Assembly: GCA_016930935.1 (NCBI GenBank)
Contig: JAFGFT010000019.1
Span: forward strand, 52,627-116,626
Direction of reading: 5' to 3'
Length of the DNA stretch: 64,000 bases
DNA from: Dehalococcoidia bacterium
GTDB taxonomy: Bacteria > Chloroflexota > Dehalococcoidia > GIF9 > AB-539-J10
Position 1 is the stretch's first letter, and each line of letters begins with the position of its first letter. Shown here piece after piece: positions 18,172 to 27,304 of this stretch. Below the pieces are notes generated by a model. The model was not told the DNA's origin. It ran no database searches and worked only from the letters and a program-made list of their open reading frames with translations. Both the position numbers and the translations under genes were made by a program.

Positions 18172-18549
18172 TTGTTTGCGTTGGGACGACATCTCCTTAT
18201 AGAACTCACTGGCTGCAACGTGACACTGCTCGATGACCTCGAGTTCCTCAAGCAGAGCCTCCACTCAGCGGCAGTCCGCAGTGGTGCCACGGTTGTTGGC
18301 GATTCCTTCTACCACTTCAGCCCACAAGGGGTGAGCGGTGTGGTGAACATCGCCGAATCGCACATATCGATTCACACATGGCCGGAATGTGGCTACGCTG
18401 CGCTGGACGTATTTACCTGTGGCGACAGGGTGGAACCGGAAGAGGCCGCACGCCTCATCTCCGAGTCCCTTGAGGCAAAGCACTGTTCCCTGGTGGAGTT
18501 GAAGCGCGGCCTACTACAGCAAGGCGTGGTGAATAACGCAACCATATGA
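18172..18549 (+). CDS. speH: S-adenosylmethionine decarboxylase proenzyme
   Basis: Supplies decarboxylated SAM, the aminopropyl donor for spermidine. The prokaryotic short form is made as a proenzyme that self-cleaves at a Glu-Ser bond, turning the Ser into the pyruvoyl cofactor. The site is clear: NIAESHISIHTWPE, with cleavage before the Ser; the catalytic His68 and the Cys in DVFTCGD follow. I chose TTG 18172 because a GGGAGG site is 8 bases upstream and homologues begin LGRHLL here; an in-frame TTG at 18109 would add 21 unrelated residues. The stop overlaps the speE start by 4 bases (ATGA). Confidence 0.92.
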   Translation: MFALGRHLLIELTGCNVTLLDDLEFLKQSLHSAAVRSGATVVGDSFYHFSPQGVSGVVNIAESHISIHTWPECGYAALDVFTCGDRVEPEEAARLISESLEAKHCSLVELKRGLLQQGVVNNATI

Positions 18550-19472
18550 GCAATTCCGCCCTCGATAACAAGCGCACGTGGTTTCACGACGGACTGACTC
18601 CCAACCTCGAAATGGTCCACAGGGTTGAGGATTTCCTGTACTGTGGCCACAGTGCGTATCAGTCGATTGAGGTCATCAAAACAAGCACCTTCGGCACGTG
18701 TCTCGTACTGGACGGCAAGATTCAGTCGAGCGAAGCCGATGAGTTCGTCTATCATCAGGCCCTTGTCCAACCAGCGATGATTACCCATCCCGACCCACGG
18801 CGTGTGCTCATAGCGGGCGGCGGCGAAGGAGCCACACTTCGTGAGGTCCTGAGGCACAAGACCGTTGAGCACGCGACGATGGTTGACCTCGACGAGGAAG
18901 TTGTCTCCACCTGTCGGCAGTATCTCCCCTCCTTCAGTGCGGGAGCCTTCGATGACCCACGGACGGAGTTCATCGTGGGCGACGCGAGGAAGTTCGTTGA
19001 AGAGAGCACAAGGACGTTCGACGTCATCATAATCGACCTGCCTGACCCTCTTGAGGCCGGTCCCGCCCAGTTTCTCTACACCCGTGAGTTCTACACCGCA
19101 GTCAAGAACCGGCTTGCCCCGGGCGGCATGATTGCCGTCCAGTCAGAGCCGTCGCGCTGGTATGACCTCGACGCATTCGTAGCCATCGTACGGACGCTCC
19201 GAGACGTCTTCACCCATGCCACACCCTACCAGGCCCACATCCCATCCTTCTCAAGTCTCTGGGGCTTCACAAATGCGTCCGACACGCTTGAGCCTGGCTC
19301 CTTGTCTCCGAGAGAAGTCGACGACCGAATCGCCGCGCGCGTCACTGGCGACCTGCGCGCATTCGACGGCATTACGTACACCGGGATGTTCTCAATTCCA
19401 CGGCACATCCGCAGCGAGATTGAGAAGGCGGACAGAGTAATCACGGATACGTGCCCCCTCGACGTCTACTGA
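18546..19472 (+). CDS. speE: Spermidine synthase (polyamine aminopropyltransferase)
   Basis: Transfers the aminopropyl group of decarboxylated SAM to putrescine. At 308 residues it has the usual two-domain form: an N-terminal beta sheet with GTCLVLDGKIQSSEADEFVYHQ and a Rossmann-like core with LIAGGGEGATLREVLRH, VDLDEEVV, and DVIIIDLPDP, where the catalytic Asp and substrate-binding residues sit. Overlap with speH makes a two-gene operon that completes spermidine synthesis from putrescine and SAM. No gene for putrescine formation is in this window. Confidence 0.95.
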   Translation: MSNSALDNKRTWFHDGLTPNLEMVHRVEDFLYCGHSAYQSIEVIKTSTFGTCLVLDGKIQSSEADEFVYHQALVQPAMITHPDPRRVLIAGGGEGATLREVLRHKTVEHATMVDLDEEVVSTCRQYLPSFSAGAFDDPRTEFIVGDARKFVEESTRTFDVIIIDLPDPLEAGPAQFLYTREFYTAVKNRLAPGGMIAVQSEPSRWYDLDAFVAIVRTLRDVFTHATPYQAHIPSFSSLWGFTNASDTLEPGSLSPREVDDRIAARVTGDLRAFDGITYTGMFSIPRHIRSEIEKADRVITDTCPLDVY

Positions 19473-19511
19473 CCGAGATTCACCCTGCAGTTTTCCTCTC
19501 GACGAGCCCGA

Positions 19512-19520
19512 TGGTATACT
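19512..19520 (+). promoter_or_regulatory. Extended -10 element of uvrD/pcrA
   Basis: TGGTATACT, an extended -10 element, ends 12 bases before the ATG at 19532. A leader of only about five bases is predicted; no Shine-Dalgarno site is present. Confidence 0.4.
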
Positions 19521-19531
19521 GCTCTATTCGT

Positions 19532-21703
19532 ATGGATGTACTGACTTCCTTAAACCCCTCGCAAAGAGAAGCGGTCGAGACGACCAGCGGCCCTCTTCTC
19601 ATCATAGCCGGCCCTGGAAGCGGCAAGACCCGCGTCATCACGAATCGCATTGCACACCTCGTGACTTCATGCGGCGTGAGTCCCAGCAACATCATGGCCG
19701 TCACGTTTACGAACAAGGCCGCCCGTGAGATGCGACTGCGCATCCAGGAGATAATGGGTAGCGCCTGTGCCGGACTCACCGTTGGGACGTTCCACGCCAT
19801 CTGTTGTCGCATATTGAGAACCGATGGAAAGGCAGTGGGGCTGAGTCCGGGCTTCGTTGTGTACGACGACGATGACCAGATTAACCTGATCAAGCAGACC
19901 TTGCAGGAACTCAAACTCGACCCCAAGCAATACTCGCCGAGAAGCATCCAGTCCTCCATCAGCGCCGCCAAGAGCCGCCTGCTCACCGAGCAGACGCACG
20001 CCGAATCAGTAAGCAGCTACTTCGAAGAGATCGTCCAGCGAGTTTATCAGCGATATCAATCGCTGCTGTCCTTGAGCGACGCTGTCGACTTCGACGATAT
20101 CCTCCTCAAAACGGTACACCTGTTCCAGGCAAATCCCGACGTGCTTGCCCGCTATCAGGAACAGTACGTGCATCTGCTCGTCGACGAGTTTCAAGACACG
20201 AACATGGCCCAGTTCGAACTGGTGAAGCTGCTTGCAGGCAAGCATCGAAACCTGTGCGCAGTAGGCGACCCCGATCAGTCTATCTACTCGTGGCGATGTG
20301 CCGATGTACGGAACCTCTTGAGTTTCAACAACGAGTATCCCGACGCCACCGTCGTCATGCTGGATCAGAACTACCGCTCCACAAAGACTATTCTGAAGGC
20401 TGCCACACAGGTCATAGCCAGCAACACGCTGCACAAAGAGAAAGACCTGTGGACAGAGAACGCCGAGGGCAAGCCTGTTGTGATGTCCGAATGCCTGAAC
20501 GAGAAGGACGAGGCTCAGAAGGTCATTGCCATTATCGACAAGCTCGTTCAGCGCGACGGGTTGTCGTATGGAGACTGTGCCGTTCTGTACCGTATTAATG
20601 CACAGTCACGGGCGCTGGAAGAGGGATTGATGAGGTTTGGCGTGCCCTACCGACTTGTCGGCGGCACGAGATTCTACCGCAGGCAGGAGATTCGAGACAT
20701 CATCGCCTACCTCAGGGTCGTACACAATGCGCACGACTCGATAAGTCTCGCGCGCATCATCAATACGCCCGGCAGAGGCATAGGACAGGGCACGCTCACG
20801 AGGCTCCAGACAAGAGCCAGCGAGAATGGAGAGTCGCTCTACGATGCTCTCTCATACACTGCGAAAAGGACAGACCTCGCCGCTAGGGCCAGTAATGCGC
20901 TGAGCCGGTTTCTCGCCCTTATCGATGGGATTATCGAGCGTAGTCAGGAGCTTGCGCTGCCTGAACTCATTGAGGAGATCCTGGTTCGTACTTCCTACCG
21001 CGCGTACCTCATGGAGCGCGACGATGGCGAGGACCGCTGGGAGAACGTACAGGAACTCAAGACTGTCGCGGCGGACTATGCCGACCTCGCTCCCAGAGAG
21101 GCTTTGCCCATGTTCCTCGAGAAGGTGAGCCTGGTATCCGATACGGACGAGATGAACGGGGCATCCGACGTAGTGACGCTTATCACGCTGCACCAGGCGA
21201 AAGGCCTCGAGTTCCCTGCAGTCTTCATGATAGGGATGGAGGACGGCGTTCTGCCGCACCGGAAGTCCTTCGATGACCCGGCCGCGATGGAGGAGGAGTG
21301 CAGGCTCTGCTACGTGGGTATGACCAGGGCACAGAAGTATCTCTTCCTCTCACGTGCGCACCGCCGCAACCTTTTCGGCAATGGTCTCGCCAACCCCCCA
21401 TCACGATATATCGAACGCATCAGCCCTGACATCCTCACTGCCCGCGGACTGTGGGGCGAGGACGACGTTGACCTCAGCGGCGCTCTCTACACTCAACCGC
21501 TGGCCTACGGCGTGTCCGACGAAGAATTCCGCGTGGGAGACTGGGTCTACCACAAGAAATTCGGGCAGGGCGTTGTCATGGACTGTTTCCCCGACAAGAA
21601 CGACCTTGTTATTACCGTCTCCTTTGAGGATTCAGGCCCCAAGAGACTCCTCCTCAGCCTGGCCCACCTCGACAAGATCGAGCGCTTCGACAGCATGCCC
21701 TGA
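19532..21703 (+). CDS. uvrD: UvrD/PcrA-family DNA helicase
   Basis: A superfamily 1A 3'-5' helicase for nucleotide-excision and mismatch repair and for clearing recombination intermediates. The 723-residue protein starts MDVLTSLNPSQREAVE (Q motif) and has AGPGSGKTRV (Walker A), MAVTFTNKAAREM, DEFQDTN (Walker B), GDPDQSIYSWR (motif III), LDQNYRS, VTLITLHQAKGLEFPAVFM (motif V) and EEECRLCYVGMTRA (motif VI). The C terminus has a PcrA-like VGDWVYHKKFGQGVV domain that can bind RNA polymerase. The ORF-track start at 19451 lies before the promoter; ATG 19532 is the better start. mutL follows 44 bases later with its own promoter. Confidence 0.95.
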   Translation: MDVLTSLNPSQREAVETTSGPLLIIAGPGSGKTRVITNRIAHLVTSCGVSPSNIMAVTFTNKAAREMRLRIQEIMGSACAGLTVGTFHAICCRILRTDGKAVGLSPGFVVYDDDDQINLIKQTLQELKLDPKQYSPRSIQSSISAAKSRLLTEQTHAESVSSYFEEIVQRVYQRYQSLLSLSDAVDFDDILLKTVHLFQANPDVLARYQEQYVHLLVDEFQDTNMAQFELVKLLAGKHRNLCAVGDPDQSIYSWRCADVRNLLSFNNEYPDATVVMLDQNYRSTKTILKAATQVIASNTLHKEKDLWTENAEGKPVVMSECLNEKDEAQKVIAIIDKLVQRDGLSYGDCAVLYRINAQSRALEEGLMRFGVPYRLVGGTRFYRRQEIRDIIAYLRVVHNAHDSISLARIINTPGRGIGQGTLTRLQTRASENGESLYDALSYTAKRTDLAARASNALSRFLALIDGIIERSQELALPELIEEILVRTSYRAYLMERDDGEDRWENVQELKTVAADYADLAPREALPMFLEKVSLVSDTDEMNGASDVVTLITLHQAKGLEFPAVFMIGMEDGVLPHRKSFDDPAAMEEECRLCYVGMTRAQKYLFLSRAHRRNLFGNGLANPPSRYIERISPDILTARGLWGEDDVDLSGALYTQPLAYGVSDEEFRVGDWVYHKKFGQGVVMDCFPDKNDLVITVSFEDSGPKRLLLSLAHLDKIERFDSMP

Positions 21704-21710
21704 GATACTG

Positions 21711-21739
21711 TTGACAGGATACACGCAACCGTGTAGACT
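21711..21739 (+). promoter_or_regulatory. mutL promoter, TTGACA-N17-TAGACT
   Basis: A consensus -35 with ideal spacing to TAGACT. The -10 box ends 9 bases before the GTG start of mutL, so the mRNA should be leaderless or have one to two leader bases. Confidence 0.65.
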
Positions 21740-21747
21740 CGAATCAC

Positions 21748-23439
21748 GTGGACCTGCATGTATTGCCTCCTGATGTCGCCTCCCGAATAGCTGCGGGAGA
21801 GGTCGTCGAACGGCCTGCATCGGTCGTGAAGGAACTCGTCGAGAACGCGATTGATGCCCGCGCGACCAAGATTGACATTGAGTGCCGAAGAGGTGGTATC
21901 GACCTCATCTGCGTGGCCGACAATGGAACCGGCATCCCGTCTTCGCAGGTGGAGATTGCCTTCCGGCGCTATGCCACCAGCAAGATAGGCTCAATCAACG
22001 ACCTTGTGAACGTCCGCAGTCTCGGTTTTCGCGGAGAGGCGCTGCCAAGCATCGCGGCAGTCGCAGACGTCGAGATATCGACCTGTATTGAAGGTGAGCC
22101 CCTCGGCAGCTATGTCTACCTTCACGGCGGCGTCGTTGCCCAGAAGGAGAGTAAACCCCGCGCACAGGGAACAACTATTGCGATACGGCGACTGTTCCGC
22201 CACTTCCCTGCACGATTGAAGTTCCTGAAGTCAGAGTCAACCGAGAACAGCCACAGCGCCCTCGTCATCAGCCAGTATGCGCTCGCCTACCCGCTTGTCA
22301 GCTTCAGCCTGCTCATGGAAGACCGCCTCGCACTCCGCAGCCCCGGAAGTGGAGACGTCCGTGACGTTGTCACGCAACTGTACGGCACGGAGCTGGGCAA
22401 AGCGATGGTTCCCATCGACGTCTCGCTCGATTCACTGCACCTCACCGGCCTCATCGCACCGGCATCGCTGTCAAGGGCAGGACACGGACATCAAAGCACG
22501 TTCGTCAATCAACGGTGGGTGCGCAGCCCCCTACTTCAGAGAGCCATCGATGAGGCATACCGAGGACTCCTTCCCGAAGGTCGGCACGCGATTGCGATTC
22601 TCAACATCGAACTACCGCCAGACCGTGTTGATGTGAACGTGCACCCGAGCAAAGCCCAGGTGAAATTCGCCGACGAGCAATCCATGTTCAGAGCCGTCCG
22701 CGAAGCAGTCCGCACCACGCTTTCGAAGACGAGCATAGCCAGTGAGGCGCAGCACCTGTCTTCATGGGGAAGTACCTCCACACAGAGCACATGGGCGGTG
22801 CACGAGTCGGAGCCACAGACCCCTGCATTTGAGACCGGTCTGATACCACCATCCACAGACTCGGCTTCGATTCCCCCTCTACGCATACTCGGACAGATAG
22901 CAACCACCTACGTAGTGGCGGAGGGTCCCGACGGGATGTACGTCATCGACCAGCACGCGGCACATGAGCGCATCACGTATGACCGGCTGATTGAACGCCG
23001 AGAAGGACGCGAACCTGAGATTCAGGGTTTGCTCGAGCCACTCGCTATCGAGCTCACACCTGCAGAGGACGCGGTGTTGGGGAGTCTGAGGGAGGAGATA
23101 GCGACTCTTGGCTTCACGCTGGAGCCATTTGGCGGACGCAGTTACCTGCTTCGAAGTATCCCTGCCGTTCTGGCAGGCGGAGACGCCGCCTCAGTCCTCA
23201 GGGAGATTCTTCTGGACCTGTCACGGGGCAATCAACCCCACACCCTGGAGGGACTTGCAGAGACGGCTGCGTGCCATGCAGCTGTCCGCGCAGGACAGAC
23301 ACTCTCGCCGCAAGAGCTGCGACATCTCCTGATTCAACTCGAACAGTGCACCCAGCCAAGGACCTGTCCGCATGGACGACCTACGATAATCCGCTTCAGC
23401 CTGGGTCAGCTTGAGAGACTGTTCGGCCGCCGAGCCTAG
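21748..23439 (+). CDS. mutL: DNA mismatch repair protein MutL
   Basis: GHKL-ATPase matchmaker of mismatch repair. The 563-residue protein begins VLPPDVASRIAAGEVVERPASVVKELVENAIDA; DNGTGIP and RYATSKI with LGFRGEALPSI form the ATP site. After a linker, the C-terminal domain carries DQHAAHERITYD (the metal-binding endonuclease motif DQHA-x2-E, with Asp where a second Glu is usual), TAACHAAVRAG and CPHGRP, suggesting an endonuclease-type MutL. The GTG at 21748 has no ribosome site and lies 9 bases after a strong -10 box. No mutS is in the window. Its TAG stop overlaps the stop of the convergent neighbour within CTAG. Confidence 0.94.
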   Translation: MDLHVLPPDVASRIAAGEVVERPASVVKELVENAIDARATKIDIECRRGGIDLICVADNGTGIPSSQVEIAFRRYATSKIGSINDLVNVRSLGFRGEALPSIAAVADVEISTCIEGEPLGSYVYLHGGVVAQKESKPRAQGTTIAIRRLFRHFPARLKFLKSESTENSHSALVISQYALAYPLVSFSLLMEDRLALRSPGSGDVRDVVTQLYGTELGKAMVPIDVSLDSLHLTGLIAPASLSRAGHGHQSTFVNQRWVRSPLLQRAIDEAYRGLLPEGRHAIAILNIELPPDRVDVNVHPSKAQVKFADEQSMFRAVREAVRTTLSKTSIASEAQHLSSWGSTSTQSTWAVHESEPQTPAFETGLIPPSTDSASIPPLRILGQIATTYVVAEGPDGMYVIDQHAAHERITYDRLIERREGREPEIQGLLEPLAIELTPAEDAVLGSLREEIATLGFTLEPFGGRSYLLRSIPAVLAGGDAASVLREILLDLSRGNQPHTLEGLAETAACHAAVRAGQTLSPQELRHLLIQLEQCTQPRTCPHGRPTIIRFSLGQLERLFGRRA

Positions 23440-24881
23440 TCGTTGGCCTCCCCGTGCGCCTCAAGTCGCTCGTTGTACCGCAGCAGCCGATTTCCTGAGC
23501 GCGCCGCGTGCCGGATGGAATTGAAGACCGCGATTCCTGCCCTGTAGCACTTCTCTCTTGCCTGCACCATCCACAGGTAGTGCTCGGGGAATGTCATCAT
23601 CTGGATTGCCACAACCACGGGTTTCCCAAAATCGGTATGCGCCTGGACGATGTCGTCAATCAGCTTGGTCCATATCTGAGCATGGGTTTCAGGAGGCCGG
23701 GCGATAAGACCCATGGAGATGTGAACGATAGTCACATCGATGCCGTCGTATTCACTGAACGCCTTGAGAATGGGATAGTAGCCGATGGTCCACGCTTCGG
23801 CAGAGAGGTCCATAGGGTTGTTGATAATCGTGCCAGCCTCACTTCCGAGGAGGGCCGACATCCGCTGTCTCAGTTCATCCGGGAAGGGAGAGATAATCAG
23901 CCCTTCCTTCGAGGCTTCGTCTCCCGCTAGCACAGTCGCTCCCCCTCCCAGACCGAGCAATGCCACCCTCCTGCCCGGCGGAGTGGGGAAGAACGTGAAA
24001 GCAACGGCCATGTCTATCCACTCTTCAATAGTGTCGACTCGCACTGCATTCACCTGCTCAAGTAGTCCATCCCACACCTTGTCCGCACCTGCGAGAGAGC
24101 CGGTGTGGGATGCCGCTGCGAGTGCACCCGATTCGGTGACGCCGACCTTGAGGACGATGACCGGCTTCTTCCGTGCAGCGCGCTCAAGCGCCCGCTTGAA
24201 TGCAGGACCATCCTTCACTCCCTCGATGTAGGCCATGATGATGGTCGTCTCCGGGTCATCAGCCATGTACTCCATAAGGTCCGTCTCATTGACGTCGCTC
24301 GCATTTCCATATGACACCACTTTGCTGAAGCGAACACCCCTGCGTGCGGCCTCACGTGCGACGTACATCGCGTTGCCGCCGCTCTGACAGATTACCCCTG
24401 TGCCACCACTCTCCTTCTCGACGTCAGCGAGGAATGAGACGCCGGAGCCGGGACAATACACGCCCATGCAGTTGGGGCCGACTATCCGGATGCCATGCTC
24501 GCGCGCCAGCCGCAGCAGCTCGCGTTCCATGTCGATTCCCTCTTGCTGCCTCAACTCTGAGAAGCCTGAGGTGAAGAAGTGCACCGCTTTGACGGACTTC
24601 ACGATGCAGTCCTTCATGAGCTGAATCGCACCGGAGGCGGGAATCGCGGATATGACAAAGTCGACAGTCCCTGGAATCTCCGTCAGCCTGGAGTAAACCG
24701 GTAATCCCTGTATCTCTCCCCCTTTGGGATTGACGGGGTACAACTTGCCTTTGAAACCCATTTCAATCATCGAGTTGAGGTAGCTGTTGCCACCGAGCTG
24801 GCCACGCCCCCCTTTGGTCGAGACTCCCACAATGGCGATGGACTTCGGCTTGAAAAGAGCGTCTAGATTGGACGTACTCAT
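23436..24881 (-). CDS. Acyl-CoA synthetase (NDP-forming) alpha-type subunit, CoA-binding and ligase domains
   Basis: A 481-residue protein related to the alpha part of ADP-forming acetyl/acyl-CoA synthetases and succinyl-CoA synthetase. Domain 1 (CoA binding) runs LDALFKPKSIAIVGVSTKGG to about residue 140; domain 2 includes IVGPNCMGVYCP; domain 3 carries AASHTGSLAG, whose His is the phospho-His equivalent, and a C-terminal LLGLGGGATVLAGDEA ligase region. There is no ATP-grasp beta domain, so a partner subunit would be needed; none is nearby. ATG 24881 has an AGGAG site 4 bases upstream; the 18 extra residues in the ORF track are not supported. Confidence 0.82.
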   Translation of the reverse strand: MSTSNLDALFKPKSIAIVGVSTKGGRGQLGGNSYLNSMIEMGFKGKLYPVNPKGGEIQGLPVYSRLTEIPGTVDFVISAIPASGAIQLMKDCIVKSVKAVHFFTSGFSELRQQEGIDMERELLRLAREHGIRIVGPNCMGVYCPGSGVSFLADVEKESGGTGVICQSGGNAMYVAREAARRGVRFSKVVSYGNASDVNETDLMEYMADDPETTIIMAYIEGVKDGPAFKRALERAARKKPVIVLKVGVTESGALAAASHTGSLAGADKVWDGLLEQVNAVRVDTIEEWIDMAVAFTFFPTPPGRRVALLGLGGGATVLAGDEASKEGLIISPFPDELRQRMSALLGSEAGTIINNPMDLSAEAWTIGYYPILKAFSEYDGIDVTIVHISMGLIARPPETHAQIWTKLIDDIVQAHTDFGKPVVVAIQMMTFPEHYLWMVQAREKCYRAGIAVFNSIRHAARSGNRLLRYNERLEAHGEAND

Positions 24882-24919
24882 GCTTCTCCTTGCTACGGCC
24901 GCAGTAGTGCTGTCTGTTG

Positions 24920-24948
24920 ATTGTACTATTCGCACACATGGGCATCAA
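24920..24948 (-). promoter_or_regulatory. Promoter of the acyl-CoA synthetase gene, TTGATG-N17-TACAAT
   Basis: Read on the minus strand, TTGATG and TACAAT are separated by 17 bases and lie about 40 bases before the start codon, which has its own AGGAG site. It is arranged back-to-back with the asd promoter. Confidence 0.55.
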
Positions 24949-24993
24949 ACCGACGCTGCCTGCGTAAGAATCCAACTACCCTCAACGACCGGG

Positions 24994-25021
24994 TTGCACT
25001 TTCAGTCCCTTGTGCTACACT
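24994..25021 (+). promoter_or_regulatory. asd promoter, TTGCAC-N16-TACACT
   Basis: TTGCAC and TACACT with a 16-base spacer, about 35 bases before the asd ATG, which has a GGAGG site in the leader. Confidence 0.5.
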
Positions 25022-25056
25022 TTTTGGCTCGCGCACACGTTGGCGCAGGAGGGACC

Positions 25057-26136
25057 ATGATTAGAGCAGCAGTCGTCGGAGCCACAGGAATAGTTGGACA
25101 GCAGTTTCTGGTCGCACTCAAGGGCCACCCGTGGATAGAAGTGAAGTCACTCGCGGCCTCCGAGCGGTCGGCGGGCCAGCTCTATCGCGACGCAATTACG
25201 GACAAGTCTTCCGGAGCGGTCCGCTGGTTCTGCGACGAAGCACCGGTTGAAGAGTTCATGGACCTGCCCGTGGTGAACGCAAACGAACTATCGACTGCGG
25301 ATATAGACGTCGTGTTCTCCGCCATCGATTCCGGGCCTGCGAAGATTCTTGAACCGATATACGCGGCCGAGGTACCCGTGGTAAGCACTGCCTCAGCGTT
25401 CCGCTACGAGGATGATGTGCCGATACTCCTCCCCGGCGTCAATGCCGACCATGCCCGTTTGCTGGAGGCGCAACAAAAGAGGCGCGGATGGAAGGGCTTC
25501 GTGACGCCGGACCCCAATTGCACAACCATCGGGCTCGCCATCACGTTGAAACCGATCCAGCAGGCATTTGGAATCGACTCCGTGATAATGACCTCCTTGC
25601 AGGCCATGTCGGGAGCAGGTCGGAGCCCCGGCGTGATTGGCCTGGACATACTGGACAACATCATTCCCTACATCCCCGGAGAGGAAGAGAAGGTCCAGAT
25701 TGAGACACAGAAGATTCTCGGCATTCTTGAGGGCGACAGCATACGGCCGGCCGGATTCGCGGTAAGCTGCACCTGCACCAGAGTAGCAGTGCTGGAAGGG
25801 CATACCGAGTCCGTGTTCGTGTCCACGAAGACACCGTGCGACGTAGCCTCCGTCATAAAGGCGATGACCGAATACAACAGCGGGCTCGCGATTGCAGGAC
25901 TTCCTTCCGCTCCGCAGAATCTGATTTCCGTCACCACGGACCCCTTCAGGCCCCAGCCGCGACTGGACAGAGACAACGAAGGGGGAATGGTGACGACAGT
26001 GGGTCGCGTCCGTCAGGATACCGCTCTCAAGAACGGCATTAAGTACATGCTCGTCTCACACAACACGAAGATGGGTGCCGCGAAGGGGGCCGTGCTTACC
26101 GCGGAGATGCTCATCAGAGACGGGTATATCGCGTAG
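25057..26136 (+). CDS. asd: Aspartate-semialdehyde dehydrogenase, archaeal/fungal type
   Basis: Reduces aspartyl-4-phosphate to aspartate semialdehyde with NADPH for lysine, threonine and methionine synthesis. The 359-residue protein starts MIRAAVVGATGIVGQQF (NADP loop); the nucleophilic Cys is in TPDPNCTTIGLA and the His in RVAVLEGHTESVFV; SAIDSG and MSGAG are family blocks. It belongs to the archaeal/fungal branch, from which malonyl-CoA reductase of Sulfolobales also arose, so a CoA-ester substrate cannot be excluded by sequence alone. ATG 25057 has a CAGGAGGG site; the long upstream frame in the ORF track crosses the promoter and is not used. Confidence 0.88.
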   Translation: MIRAAVVGATGIVGQQFLVALKGHPWIEVKSLAASERSAGQLYRDAITDKSSGAVRWFCDEAPVEEFMDLPVVNANELSTADIDVVFSAIDSGPAKILEPIYAAEVPVVSTASAFRYEDDVPILLPGVNADHARLLEAQQKRRGWKGFVTPDPNCTTIGLAITLKPIQQAFGIDSVIMTSLQAMSGAGRSPGVIGLDILDNIIPYIPGEEEKVQIETQKILGILEGDSIRPAGFAVSCTCTRVAVLEGHTESVFVSTKTPCDVASVIKAMTEYNSGLAIAGLPSAPQNLISVTTDPFRPQPRLDRDNEGGMVTTVGRVRQDTALKNGIKYMLVSHNTKMGAAKGAVLTAEMLIRDGYIA

Positions 26137-26146
26137 GGACTTCCGG

Positions 26147-27112
26147 CTACTCGTCGAACGAGGCGGCCTCCATGGGCTGCCGGTTCACGTGAAGCGAGAA
26201 CACATCCGGTCGGGCATAGTGCCCCACGTTGTCGAGCATCATCTTCTCCTCCGGCAGCCGGTTCAGGTCTATGTCTCCATAGACTATGGTCTCGCAGTCG
26301 TACACGGGACCGGCAATGAACCGTCCATCGGGGCCAATGATGGCACTACCGCCAAGACACAACTTCTGTGGCAGGTTCCGCATCTCTTCCCGCAGTTCGA
26401 AATCCGGCGGGAGCATCTCCTGTGTGAAGTAGCTTCCCGCAGCAACGACGAACATCCGCCCCTCGAAAGCCATAGTGCGACACGAGAGCAGGAATGTCTC
26501 TGTCGCAGTTGGCCATACCGCGGCGTGCACCTGCTCGCCTGCCGCGTAGAGTGCGTACCGGGCAAGGGGCATCCAGTGCTCCCAGCACACCAGACCACCG
26601 ATACGCCCAAGTGAACTGTCGAAGACCGACAAGGTAGAACCGTCCCCCCTTCCCCACACCATTCTCTCATGATAGGTCGGCACAAGCTTCCTGTGCTTGC
26701 CAAGCAGCGTTCCATTCCTGTCGATGAACACCATCGAGTTGTAAAGGGTTCCACTCGTCGTTCGTTCGTGCACTCCCATCACGACCGCAACGTTGTGCTC
26801 CCGCGCTGCCTGACAGAGACGGTCCACCGCAGGACCGGGGATGTCAACTGAATTACGGTACAGTTCACCGTAGATCCTCTTCGCGGGTCCGTAGTTCCAG
26901 CGGGAATCGGCGTTGGTCCACACGGGATAGCCGGGAATCCACGTCTCCGGAAACACCGCCAGCGATGCGCCTCCTGCGGCGACTTCGCCAATGAGGCCTA
27001 TGGCCTTGTCGACGGTCGCGTCACGATTCATGAACACGGGAGCCGCCTGAACAGCCGCCACTCGATAGGAGGGCAATCTGTCACCAGGATTCTGCACTTC
27101 GTCACTATTCAC
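26147..27112 (-). CDS. Nitrilase (plant/bacterial NIT-type carbon-nitrogen hydrolase)
   Basis: A 321-residue nitrilase-superfamily branch 1 enzyme, converting an organic nitrile to its acid (or a cyanide-type substrate). The catalytic triad is complete: Glu in FPETWIPGYP, Lys in LGKHRKLVPTYHER and Cys in GGLVCWEHWMPL. Later GGSAIIGPDGRFIAGP and GHYARPDVFSL are typical of this branch. It begins at GTG 27112 with a GGGAG site. A deleted relative (17523-18059) lies 8 kb upstream with similar ends, pointing to a past duplication. The stop is 10 bases from that of the convergent asd. Confidence 0.9.
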   Translation of the reverse strand: MNSDEVQNPGDRLPSYRVAAVQAAPVFMNRDATVDKAIGLIGEVAAGGASLAVFPETWIPGYPVWTNADSRWNYGPAKRIYGELYRNSVDIPGPAVDRLCQAAREHNVAVVMGVHERTTSGTLYNSMVFIDRNGTLLGKHRKLVPTYHERMVWGRGDGSTLSVFDSSLGRIGGLVCWEHWMPLARYALYAAGEQVHAAVWPTATETFLLSCRTMAFEGRMFVVAAGSYFTQEMLPPDFELREEMRNLPQKLCLGGSAIIGPDGRFIAGPVYDCETIVYGDIDLNRLPEEKMMLDNVGHYARPDVFSLHVNRQPMEAASFDE

Positions 27113-27304
27113 TGGAATATCTCCCTTCTTGCACTGATTCGCGACCGTTCCGCCGCCGAATACGGCAGAGTATAGAGTTGCGAATATTGTCGGTCAACGT
27201 GCAGGAAGGCGGGCAATCAACGCAATGTGTTCCTTGCAGTACACAGCGCGCTATAATGCCATGCAGAGAGAGAAATCCGCCCTGGAGAGTGTCCATTGGA
27301 AGAC

